Shown here: one piece after another, positions 9,880 through 19,114 of the stretch
Position numbering within the stretch: position 1 is the first letter of the stretch
How the letters are laid out: every line of letters starts with the position of its first letter
Assembly: GCA_011524615.1 (NCBI GenBank)
Contig: WTJZ01000071.1
Coordinates: forward strand, 4,481 to 42,113
DNA: 37,633 bases
Source of the DNA: Akkermansiaceae bacterium
GTDB lineage: Bacteria; Verrucomicrobiota; Verrucomicrobiia; Verrucomicrobiales; Akkermansiaceae
Direction: 5' to 3'
Position numbers and translations under genes: made by a program
The notes under the pieces: model-generated
Database searches by the model: none
Seen by the model: only the letters and a program-made list of their open reading frames with translations
What the model was told of the DNA's origin: nothing

Positions 9880-10557
9880 CTAAGGCCTCGCCTGTCCTTC
9901 TGTCTCCGTGATCAACGCTTGGATCTCCCTAATTAGGCTACGCTTCACACGTAGCCTAAAGTTGTACACGGTAGACTCTCTCAGATTCAGCTCCCCCTTG
10001 ATCTGCTCGACAGATTCGCCGGCCAGTGAACGCTGAAAGACCTCTATCGCCTTCCCTTTGATCATTTGCTCCACGCGTACATACGCCTTTTCGCAAAGAT
10101 AGTTCTCCCACTGATGTTTAATCATTCTGTCGAGCGTATCATCTGAATGCGCGCACAACTCCTGGAAATGCTGATATTCATCATACTTGCGTTGTATCGA
10201 GCCCAGCTTTCGATAATGCATCTGCAAGACTCTCCTCGTAATCATAGCGAGCCACGGTCTGAATTGCCCTCGCCGAGCATCAAAAGTATGGAGATTCTTC
10301 ATCAGACTAATCATCACCTCTTGTACTAAGTCATCTTCATGAGAGGCCTCCACATGGGCCCCTCTTAAGAAGTAGTGGAGAAAGGATCTGTAATGCCTAT
10401 AGAGCTCGACCCAAGCATCTTCACTATCGGCCTTGCTGGCTCGCGCCAGTAAGGAGTAGCGTGTCCCCTCTGAGTCTCTCATTGCCTCACGAAGCATCTC
10501 CCCCCAAACTCTCTGAGGAGGAATAGGCGACGCGGAACCTTCGTCACGATCACTCAT
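9880..10557 (-). CDS. ECF-like sigma-70 family sigma factor, third paralogue without its own kinase
   Basis: Homologous to the 9083-9715 product: DLVQEVMISLMKNLHTFDARRGQFRPWLAMITRR and LRESTVYNFRLRVKRSLIREIQ. Confidence 0.88.
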   Translation of the reverse strand: MSDRDEGSASPIPPQRVWGEMLREAMRDSEGTRYSLLARASKADSEDAWVELYRHYRSFLHYFLRGAHVEASHEDDLVQEVMISLMKNLHTFDARRGQFRPWLAMITRRVLQMHYRKLGSIQRKYDEYQHFQELCAHSDDTLDRMIKHQWENYLCEKAYVRVEQMIKGKAIEVFQRSLAGESVEQIKGELNLRESTVYNFRLRVKRSLIREIQALITETEGQARP

Positions 10558-10946
10558 AGCCCTCTATCTCGTCAGGAACAGCAGCCCTAACTCGCCCGCA
10601 CTTAATCCGTATACGTTCTTATTCACATGATTACGTTTGCACTCTAACCCGGATTTTACCCTCAAAAGCAGTCGCACAGTCTGATTCCAATGACTTCTGA
10701 GCGCTCCAGACCACCAGAACATCCCCTATCAACTGCAGCCCCTACACACGCTTAATCAGGGGGCATTCTCAGATGATCCACCCCAACCACGCCCCACTTA
10801 AGCACTCTAGTAAGAGATAAAAGTAGCCTCAACGTGCAATACGGAGAGTAATTTGCACCGCTCGGATCAAACAAACTTTTAGACGGGGCTGACCGATCAC
10901 AGCTTCCGCCTCACTATTACCCGCTCTCTGGCTGCACCCTTATCTT

Positions 10947-13553
10947 ATGTTACCTATGCGTTTGTTGATTACACTCTTGCTCACCATCTGCTCTGTCTCC
11001 GCAGAGATTGTTACGACCTCAGAATCTTCTACGACCTCTCTGGCCTTCTCAGAACATGTTTCCTCACAAGACCTGATTAATAATGGACAAACCTCTCTGT
11101 CGAGCTCTGCAACAACCGCTACTGTCTCTAACTACCCAGCCAGTAACCTCAATAGCGGCGGTTACTCGAACAGTAATAATACCTATTACCAGACCTCCGC
11201 CGGACACTTTCCCGCGACTGCTACGTACTACTTAGACCTCACTTACTACCCCAATGGATATGACATCACCCAGATCTCTACCTTTGCGGGTTGGTCAAAT
11301 GGGCTCCAATTAAGAGCGAATCAACTATATTCTGTCTATGTGAGCTACATCGATTCCGATGAGTTCGTAGAAGTAGCGTCCGTTTCATATGAACCCTTTA
11401 GCGGATCAGGTGGATCATATGAGACGATGGTCACCATCACAGAAGATGAATCTGGAGTCATTGCGAGTGGCGTCGATGCCGTCCAATTCATCATTCAAGA
11501 TCCGGGGGGATATGCATTCTATCGTGAGCTAGATGTACACGGAGAGCCTACAGGTCTCGACCTCACCATTACATCTCCAGCTACTAGGGCGATTATCCAG
11601 CGCGATGCCTATGACCTGGCAGACATTACGATCACAGGGACCTACCAGACTCAACCTGACCGTATCGAGGCCAGAGCCATTCTCCGCGACGAGTCCACCC
11701 CAGGCGCCACTACAGCATGGGAAACCATTGAGAGCGCACCTAGTGGCAATACCTTCTCCGGTACTCTGAATAATGTGTTGGCAGGTGGATGGTACCTCAT
11801 TGAGGTGCGCTCCATTGTCAATGATGAAGCCCTCACCTCATCCTATATAGACAACGTAGGAGTTGGAGACATCTACCTCACAGCAGGTCAATCCAATTCG
11901 GCCAACTGGGGGCGTGGAGGATATGTGCCGACCGATGACCGTATTTCGGCTCGGGAGAGTCTCACGACTAACACCTGGCGTCACGCGTACGATCCTATTC
12001 CGATTGCGAATGGAGGAGGTGGATCTCCATGGGGAAGGCTCGGTGATTTACTGATCGCGGAGCATGGGATTCCGATCGGCATCATGGCTGTCGGAGTCGG
12101 TGGCACCTCCACCTTAGACTGGATCAACACGCTCTACACATCCAACTTACAACCCGCGATACAATCCTTTCCGGTTCAAGGCTTCAAGGCGATTCTGTGG
12201 CACCAAGGGGAAAAAGATAATGTCACAAATACCAGTTACGATACATACCTCTCCAGAATCAACTCACTCATCAGCCAAAGCCGCACGGATGCTGGGTGGG
12301 ACATCCCCTGGTATCTATGTGAAGCGGGGTATGCGGGCAATTTCCCTCTCGAGCGAGAGGAAGCGATCCAAGCCGCACAACGAGCGGCGGCCGAAGCGGA
12401 TCCACTCGTCTACTATGGTGCTCGTACCAACGACTTTCACCTAGAGGTCGCAGATGGAGGCAAGCTCTCAGACTCTGTTCACTTTAACGAGGCTGGTCTC
12501 GATGACCACGCTCAACAATGGAGCGAGATCCTTACACAAACCGCGTCCATCTCCCCGCTTAATGGGAACTTCGAAGATAATACCGATCTCACTATCACCG
12601 AGACTCCTTCACTCGCAGATAATGAAGTACACATTGTAGATAACTCTGATGTCCTTTCGCAAACGATCATCGATTGGCATATTCTCGCCACCTCAGGAAC
12701 AGCTGGAGCCGATGGGGTGAATGGCTTCTATAATCCAGGGGCAGACACGTACAGCCAAGCGGTCGATTCGCTTAATGGAGGAGTAATGGCTAATATGGAT
12801 GGGCCCCATGTCGCCTACCTCTCTGGCGGCTCAGCTGGTAACTACCTACTCAATAGCTCTCGCCAGCATGCTACCCCTAATACGATTTACACCCTTACTG
12901 CTGCTATAGGAGTCAGAGATGACAGCAGTACCTTTGGCGGAGTTACGCTAGAAATCCTATCGGATAATGTCGTAATGGCCAGCAGCTCATACACCAAAGC
13001 CGATCTCGACTTGCTCGTAGGCGGTGACACCTCAGGCACCTTTAACGACATCTCCGTCTCTTGGGACACAGGCTCAGACCTTACCGAAGGTCAATCTCTG
13101 CAATACCGTATTATCAAGAACAATGGAGACGGCACCGTCCTGGATGTCGATAACATCAGAGCGACTCAGACCAGCACCCTCACCTCATACCTGAACTTCC
13201 AGTTACAATACTGGGGCAACGATACCACCCCTCACACCTCTGAGCTGGAGGATTACGACCAGGACCAAATTCCCAACATCATCGAATTTATGTCAGGAAC
13301 AGACCCGACCACCGCAGACAACATCTTGAGTGTCGATCCAGATACTAGTTCTGCGACTGTCTCTCTACCGCTTAACAAAGAGGCAGACCACTCAGGACTT
13401 CAGCTTGAATATTCTCATGACCTAATCAATTGGTTACCAGCTGGTAGTAACGACAACAGTGGTCTCGTCACGACCAAGACCAACGAACTCTGGTCTATCT
13501 CTCTGGACCAATCACTCCTAGAGAAAACCTTCTTCAGAGTATACTCAGAGTAA
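10947..13553 (+). CDS. Secreted multidomain SGNH/SASA-type (sialate O-acetylesterase family) carbohydrate esterase
   Basis: Signal peptide; GDIYLTAGQSN catalytic block; ILWHQGEKDN; DSVHFNEAG; C-terminal DYDQDQIPNIIEFMSGTDP domain. Confidence 0.8.
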   Translation: MLPMRLLITLLLTICSVSAEIVTTSESSTTSLAFSEHVSSQDLINNGQTSLSSSATTATVSNYPASNLNSGGYSNSNNTYYQTSAGHFPATATYYLDLTYYPNGYDITQISTFAGWSNGLQLRANQLYSVYVSYIDSDEFVEVASVSYEPFSGSGGSYETMVTITEDESGVIASGVDAVQFIIQDPGGYAFYRELDVHGEPTGLDLTITSPATRAIIQRDAYDLADITITGTYQTQPDRIEARAILRDESTPGATTAWETIESAPSGNTFSGTLNNVLAGGWYLIEVRSIVNDEALTSSYIDNVGVGDIYLTAGQSNSANWGRGGYVPTDDRISARESLTTNTWRHAYDPIPIANGGGGSPWGRLGDLLIAEHGIPIGIMAVGVGGTSTLDWINTLYTSNLQPAIQSFPVQGFKAILWHQGEKDNVTNTSYDTYLSRINSLISQSRTDAGWDIPWYLCEAGYAGNFPLEREEAIQAAQRAAAEADPLVYYGARTNDFHLEVADGGKLSDSVHFNEAGLDDHAQQWSEILTQTASISPLNGNFEDNTDLTITETPSLADNEVHIVDNSDVLSQTIIDWHILATSGTAGADGVNGFYNPGADTYSQAVDSLNGGVMANMDGPHVAYLSGGSAGNYLLNSSRQHATPNTIYTLTAAIGVRDDSSTFGGVTLEILSDNVVMASSSYTKADLDLLVGGDTSGTFNDISVSWDTGSDLTEGQSLQYRIIKNNGDGTVLDVDNIRATQTSTLTSYLNFQLQYWGNDTTPHTSELEDYDQDQIPNIIEFMSGTDPTTADNILSVDPDTSSATVSLPLNKEADHSGLQLEYSHDLINWLPAGSNDNSGLVTTKTNELWSISLDQSLLEKTFFRVYSE

Positions 13554-13581
13554 CAACAGTTCATTTTCACTCTATTCGCCC

Positions 13582-13615
13582 CCCTCCTGCAGAGTTACCT
13601 CTACAGGAGGGTTTT
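13582..13615 (+). terminator. Intrinsic terminator of the esterase gene
   Basis: CCCTCCTGcAGAG-TTAC-CTCTaCAGGAGGG followed by TTTT. Confidence 0.85.
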
Positions 13616-13973
13616 GCTTTCAATGCCCCTTTCTCTGATCACTGGAGATCCTGGATGCCTGAAGACACATTTGAATCCTCAGAGCCCAATGGACTGACTG
13701 TCCTCCCCTACTGAATAGCCACTCCACTATCAGCAGATAGAGTTGAACAACCGAAGAACTATGTGGCCTTAACCCATCAGAGTTATGCGTGAACCGTTAA
13801 AGGGTGCTATCAATTAGTCTCAATCCCCCCTCTGATAATGAGTAGAACTCTCGTAAATCTGATATTCTTAGCCCCCCCTCTGATCACTTAGGCTGTAGTT
13901 TAGAGGGCAATATGCCCCCTCATAGAGCCGCCAGTAAGAGAGCTCGGCTCACACGATTTACTCTGGAGATCTC

Positions 13974-16184
13974 TTATAGTTCGAGTTCATCAACATCAGC
14001 CCCTTTGGTCTTTTGACGCTTCAATGGTAGTTTGCCTCTATACCTAGACAGAAAGGAATCTCTCGTAGTCCCCATCTGAGACACGATCTCAACCGACATG
14101 GGCTCTATTCCTAACTGATGAGCTACAGACTCTTTTCTAAAGGAAAAGTCACCATGTGGCATATCCATGAAGAGAGGATTCTCTACTCGGCTATGATGGT
14201 CTGCACTCTTGGTCGCATTCCCCTGACGTAGAGTCTCCAGAGCCTTTTGCATCCCCCCTTGTTCACTGAAATAGATGTTATAATCGAGCCCCGCTCTCAC
14301 CTTATTCAGCCCGGTGTGATACCCTTTTTCGACCAGTTCAGTGTGGTACAGTACATTATGACTCAAGTCACTATTAGGATCCACGGTGTTTCCGGCCCTT
14401 CCAGTCAGTAGACTCGCATTGATTAGGACGTTATGAGAAGCGGTATTCAGCCCTTTGACGCAGATCCCAGATGTACTAATGGTACCAAAGAGCAGGTTAT
14501 TCTTAATCAGTGCTCCATGGCTATCATCATCAGTACGAATCATCGCGCCCCCCTCATGATTATAGAGCACATTACACCGTACGACATTCCCATCACCATT
14601 CCCTGACAAGTATATGCCATTGCCGTCATGCAATAACTTCAAGCAATCATGTACTTCATTATATTCTATAAGATTCCCTCTGGCATGCATGTAGGGCTCA
14701 AATGCATCCCAGTCTTTATTAGAATCTAATGAGATCTCAGACCACCTCATCGTCGGTAAGTTCTCACGAGTCCCCTCTGGAAACATCCACTTCTTTGCGT
14801 AAGGGTTACTCATAGAATGCTTCTGATAGTACTGATCAAAGAAACGGCGACGTACCCCTGATACGACGATCCCTGTGTAGGCTAAGTCGTATACATGGTT
14901 GCGGGAAATCGTATTATGACCGCTCTGCCAAATAAAAATACCAGGAGAATGTAAGAAGATCTGCCCCACGCGTACGATTTCATTGTCGTGAATGGTATTA
15001 TACTTGTTCACATCCTTTTTCCCTGGGCCATACCCCGCGAGGAGAATAGCACTACCTCCTATGTCTCTAAACGTACAACCTGCAACCTTGTTATACTGGG
15101 CATGGAGATCCATCCTAACACCATCACTCCCCCCATCCGCAAAGGTGCAGTTCACGATCTCACACTGTTCTACACTTCTTAACCGAATCATCCCACTATC
15201 CTTATCCAGCATGTTCCAATCATGCTGTAAACCTGCATCACTTGGTAGCCACTTAGCCCGATCTGTATGCATGAAGGTTAACCCTTCGAACTGAAGCCCT
15301 CTGACTGGAACCTCATCAGCTCCAGACAAAGATGGGTCTGTATTCCCCTTTATCGAGATTAATTCATCAAGCCTCGGAGCGATAATTTGGTCGCTAGGGG
15401 CGCCTGATTTTGGGTAATAATATAGCATCCCCTCTTCAGAATTGAGCACCCATTCCCCTGGCTCGTCTAGATGGTCGATACAGTTCTCAATATACCAAGC
15501 CCCACTCATGGTATAGGTGGCAGGAATCTCTAAGTGGACCACTTTTTCACTCAAGTTTACTGACTCTATGCCTAGATAGTTGACCAACCACTTTCGTGTC
15601 GGTTGTCCATAGATCTCGAGGTCTTGTAAATTCTTCCACGACTTAAATACATCACCATCGTAGCGAAACTGATTACGGTACTGCATGATGTTGGCATATT
15701 TCTGAGTCTCCTCCCCTTTGATAACGAACCTATTCGACCTCGCACGAGGGAGTAACTCCTGCCCGTCGTAGAGGCAATGAAAGAAGGCTTCTCCTGTCGC
15801 CCACGGAACAGGCGCCTTCCAGACCTTGCCACCTTGGAGTTCGGTCTGTTGCCAATCGGTAATCCGTACTCCTCCACTCACGATCGGCTTAGCTTGAGCC
15901 GCAGCCTTATAGATGGTCACAGCAGATTCCGGAGCACTATCTGTGATGCCAAATTCTAAGGTCTGCTCAAGCTGATACACTCCATCACCAATACTCACTA
16001 TAATATCTCCCGACTCACCCGCCTCTCGCAGTTCACGAACTTTATCTCTAGCCGCATCCAGAGTATTGATCTCTCCTGTAGGTGAAACCTCTAATCTCAC
16101 CGCTGCAGAAATAGAAGTCGCAGGCCAAAAAACAAAAAGGAGAAAATTAAAAAAGAATTTCATAAGTGATCTGATTATATACAT
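13974..16184 (-). CDS. Secreted right-handed parallel beta-helix protein, copy 2 (alternative start MKFFFNFLLF at 16163)
   Basis: Signal peptide; LEVSPTGEINTLDAARDKVRELREAGESGDIIVSIGDGVYQLEQTLEF; repeated beta-helix rungs; same overall organisation as the N-terminal part of the 2559-6188 product. Confidence 0.85.
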   Translation of the reverse strand: MYIIRSLMKFFFNFLLFVFWPATSISAAVRLEVSPTGEINTLDAARDKVRELREAGESGDIIVSIGDGVYQLEQTLEFGITDSAPESAVTIYKAAAQAKPIVSGGVRITDWQQTELQGGKVWKAPVPWATGEAFFHCLYDGQELLPRARSNRFVIKGEETQKYANIMQYRNQFRYDGDVFKSWKNLQDLEIYGQPTRKWLVNYLGIESVNLSEKVVHLEIPATYTMSGAWYIENCIDHLDEPGEWVLNSEEGMLYYYPKSGAPSDQIIAPRLDELISIKGNTDPSLSGADEVPVRGLQFEGLTFMHTDRAKWLPSDAGLQHDWNMLDKDSGMIRLRSVEQCEIVNCTFADGGSDGVRMDLHAQYNKVAGCTFRDIGGSAILLAGYGPGKKDVNKYNTIHDNEIVRVGQIFLHSPGIFIWQSGHNTISRNHVYDLAYTGIVVSGVRRRFFDQYYQKHSMSNPYAKKWMFPEGTRENLPTMRWSEISLDSNKDWDAFEPYMHARGNLIEYNEVHDCLKLLHDGNGIYLSGNGDGNVVRCNVLYNHEGGAMIRTDDDSHGALIKNNLLFGTISTSGICVKGLNTASHNVLINASLLTGRAGNTVDPNSDLSHNVLYHTELVEKGYHTGLNKVRAGLDYNIYFSEQGGMQKALETLRQGNATKSADHHSRVENPLFMDMPHGDFSFRKESVAHQLGIEPMSVEIVSQMGTTRDSFLSRYRGKLPLKRQKTKGADVDELEL

Positions 16185-16194
16185 TATTTAATAA

Positions 16195-16223
16195 CAAAAA
16201 GAGAGGTATAGAAATACCTCTCT
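16195..16223 (-). terminator. Strong intrinsic terminator between PEP-CTERM gene 2 and beta-helix gene 2
   Basis: Minus strand AGAGAGGTAT-4 nt-ATACCTCTCT (perfect 10-bp stem) followed by TTTTTG. Confidence 0.8.
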
Positions 16224-16253
16224 TACGATACTATGTAAATTATAATTTTCGAA

Positions 16254-16925
16254 CTACGCTCTCTTACGTCGGGTAATGAGAGTAATACCTGCAAGACCTA
16301 GTAGCGCCGCAGAAGTTGGTTCAGGGGCTAGCACATAACCTCCAGATACTGTGATATCATCGAAATACGGTGTTTGAGTGTAAACACTAGTATTTTCAAA
16401 GTAGAGGTTCCATGTGACTTCCTCATTGGACCAAAAATTATCAAAATCAATGGTAACCAAATCAAATGAATCGGTTGAGACAGCTGTGCCGTCTGTCGAT
16501 GAGGTCCCAGAGATAAAGGTTTCAACCCCACCTATAGAATAGGACACCGCGTAATCAAAAGACCTAATTGTACCGGTGTAAAAGCTGATCGAGTCGTATG
16601 CAGCGGTGTAATACTCATCTGGGTTTGGTCCCGCAGCATATACACCTGTAGTTGTAAATGAGACCGTTGCAACGCTACTAGGAGCAACCGTCGATGATAG
16701 TTGACCACCGCGCACATCGTTATAGAGAGTAACGTTTGGTGTAACTAAGTTATTTGTCGCAGTAGCAGCCCCAACACCTACTAAATCTGTAGCAACTACA
16801 TTAGCATACCCCGCTTGGTCCTTTAAGTGAGCGCTTTCGTAAATGTAGTTAATATCATAGTAGGCCAAAGTAGTAGCAGATACTGATGAACATAGTGCAA
16901 GTAGTGGTAAGAGTGTATTCTTCAT
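16254..16925 (-). CDS. Small secreted PEP-CTERM sorting domain protein, copy 2 (start revised to MKNTLLPL)
   Basis: MKNTLLPLLALCSSVSATTLAYYDI signal; C-terminus APEPTSAALLGLAGITLITRRKRA; clear paralogue of the 6248-6916 product. Confidence 0.85.
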   Translation of the reverse strand: MKNTLLPLLALCSSVSATTLAYYDINYIYESAHLKDQAGYANVVATDLVGVGAATATNNLVTPNVTLYNDVRGGQLSSTVAPSSVATVSFTTTGVYAAGPNPDEYYTAAYDSISFYTGTIRSFDYAVSYSIGGVETFISGTSSTDGTAVSTDSFDLVTIDFDNFWSNEEVTWNLYFENTSVYTQTPYFDDITVSGGYVLAPEPTSAALLGLAGITLITRRKRA

Positions 16926-16941
16926 AATAATTTTAGTAGTT

Positions 16942-16957
16942 TGACATTTTCGTGTCA
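16942..16957. promoter_or_regulatory. Leader dyad TGACA-N6-TGTCA upstream of PEP-CTERM gene 2
   Basis: Inverted repeat aligned with 6933-6947, same distance to ATG. Confidence 0.4.
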
Positions 16958-17107
16958 TTACATCGTTTGCGGCTCCCCTCACATTCTCCCCTAGAATTTC
17001 CATTTTTTTTCAGCCGCATCATTATTTCAAATGATGACATCTATTCATCCCGCCCTAGATTCACTACTCAACACGGCAAACACCATTAGATAATGGGAAG
17101 GGGTCAC

Positions 17108-19114
17108 CTAGTTGTCTGAACTAGAAAATTCCACTCGGACACCTGCATTCTGTAGCTCTTTTACATAATTGGCATTCCTCTCCCTCTCATGAAGTAAAAT
17201 TTTTCGCAGTCCATTGACTGATAATTCCCCATTTTTATAGAGTCGACAAACTCTCGTACAATCGAGGACTTCCACTCTCATACCATTGAGGTCACATAAA
17301 TTAAGACCGTAATTCTGCCCCGTCCCGACGGATAACTGATCCAACGATAGATACGACAGCAGCCGCTTTTGATTCATCGTCGTGGAGTAAACGAGGCGCC
17401 CATCTGAGTATAATGAAAGCGTATTCTCCGTACTGTTGTAGGATGACTGATAACTAGGTTCTTGATGATTAAAGTAATCGAGCACCGCCTTAACGCTCTC
17501 ATTTCTCGTAGCTGTATGGCTATTAGACACGAGCTCATAGAGAAGCATCGCCTCCACGCTCGCTCGATCTTCTAGTGCCCAATCATCCGCAAGCGCATCG
17601 ATGTAATCGGTAAAGCTTACTTTCGCGCCTAATGCTTTCCGGTCATTTAACCTGTTCGCTACATTATAGAATCGCCTTTCTTTCTCAGACATGGGCTCTT
17701 GCCCTAAGTCTAGTAAGCTGACCATATCCCTCTGGACGATATTGACATGCCGTAAGAGACTGACGGCAGCCCTATTTACCTCATAGACGTCACAGGCCTT
17801 TTCCAGTAATAACTCCGCCTCCCTTAAGAGAATAACCATTTCAGGGCCAATCTCGTCCCCATCCCTCCCCAGTGCATCCTGAATTAAATCATTCGCAGTA
17901 CGGACTAACTTGATAGATAAGCTTTTCTTACTATCTGCCATAGCAGAAGCGAACACCTCATACTCGTAAGTCAACTCGTCTACCTCCTCACTCAGAGTCG
18001 TCACCTGGCGCTCTGATAGCGCTCTGCTCTCCTGTTCTCGTTGTACCCTGCGCTGCTGAATCCCAATTCCAGTCATCAGTAGAATCAGAAAGACACTCCC
18101 CGCGATCACACTTCTGTGATGACGCTTGAGGAAGAGTAGGCAGTACCTGAGGTAATCAGGGCGCTCCGCTCGAGTGACATAGCCCTCTGAATACCTCTGA
18201 ACATCCTGTCTGAGGTCCCTCACAGACTGATACCTCTCCTCTGGCTGCGCCGAGAGTGCTTTGGCACAGATATCGACGATCCCCTTAGGAATAGGTGAGG
18301 CCATCAGGTTCTCTCTAGAGGCCCCCTTGAGTGTACGCTCAAGGCACTCTTCTACCTCTCCCGTAAAGGGAGGTTCTCCACAGACAATAGTATAGAGGAT
18401 CGCCCCTAACGCAAAGACATCCGCACGCTCATCTTTGGGCATCTCAGCATGGATCTGTTCAGGAGCCATATAACCAGGTGTCCCCTTTATATAACCATAC
18501 ATCGTGACCATCCCTCCAGCCTCTAAATGGGAGAGCGGATCTCGTCTCACCTCTTCAGAGTCTAGATATTTCCCTAAGCCCCAATCACACACGAGTACCT
18601 CCCCAAATTGGTCGCATTGGATATTACTCGGTTTCAGGTCGAGATGAATCACCCCTCGATCATGGGCATAGGAGACCGCATCACATACGGTAAGAAAGGT
18701 CTCCAACAACTCCTTCTGTGACACCCCCTCCTCGATCACCTGCTCAAGAGTCTGATTCGCCTTTAAGTCCATGGTGAAATAAGGACGGCTCTCCGTATCT
18801 AATTCTACTTCAAAGACCTTAATAATATTCGGATGACTAAGAGAGGTCGTCAACCACGCCTCATAGATGAAGGCTTCATAGAAGTCCTCATTAAGGTCCT
18901 CTCTCAGCTTGGCTAATGCGATATGTCTACGGGTCTTCCTGTCGTAGCACTTATAGACCTCCTTAAGCGCTCCTGCACCTAACAACTCCTGCTGCGAATA
19001 CTTCTCGTCAACATTCTGTAACTCTACAAAAGAAGGAGAAATGAGGTCCCAGTGAGGCTCCCCATCTGTGGCTAACTCAAAGAATGAGTGCAGCTGATCA
19101 CCCCATCTCTTCAT
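17108..19114 (-). CDS. Transmembrane Ser/Thr protein kinase, copy 2
   Basis: GAGALKEVY, HLDLKPSNIQ, CDWGLGKY, GTPGYMAPEQ; TM VIAGSVFLILLMTGIGI; start overlaps the 3' end of the sigma gene. Confidence 0.95.
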   Translation of the reverse strand: MKRWGDQLHSFFELATDGEPHWDLISPSFVELQNVDEKYSQQELLGAGALKEVYKCYDRKTRRHIALAKLREDLNEDFYEAFIYEAWLTTSLSHPNIIKVFEVELDTESRPYFTMDLKANQTLEQVIEEGVSQKELLETFLTVCDAVSYAHDRGVIHLDLKPSNIQCDQFGEVLVCDWGLGKYLDSEEVRRDPLSHLEAGGMVTMYGYIKGTPGYMAPEQIHAEMPKDERADVFALGAILYTIVCGEPPFTGEVEECLERTLKGASRENLMASPIPKGIVDICAKALSAQPEERYQSVRDLRQDVQRYSEGYVTRAERPDYLRYCLLFLKRHHRSVIAGSVFLILLMTGIGIQQRRVQREQESRALSERQVTTLSEEVDELTYEYEVFASAMADSKKSLSIKLVRTANDLIQDALGRDGDEIGPEMVILLREAELLLEKACDVYEVNRAAVSLLRHVNIVQRDMVSLLDLGQEPMSEKERRFYNVANRLNDRKALGAKVSFTDYIDALADDWALEDRASVEAMLLYELVSNSHTATRNESVKAVLDYFNHQEPSYQSSYNSTENTLSLYSDGRLVYSTTMNQKRLLSYLSLDQLSVGTGQNYGLNLCDLNGMRVEVLDCTRVCRLYKNGELSVNGLRKILLHERERNANYVKELQNAGVRVEFSSSDN

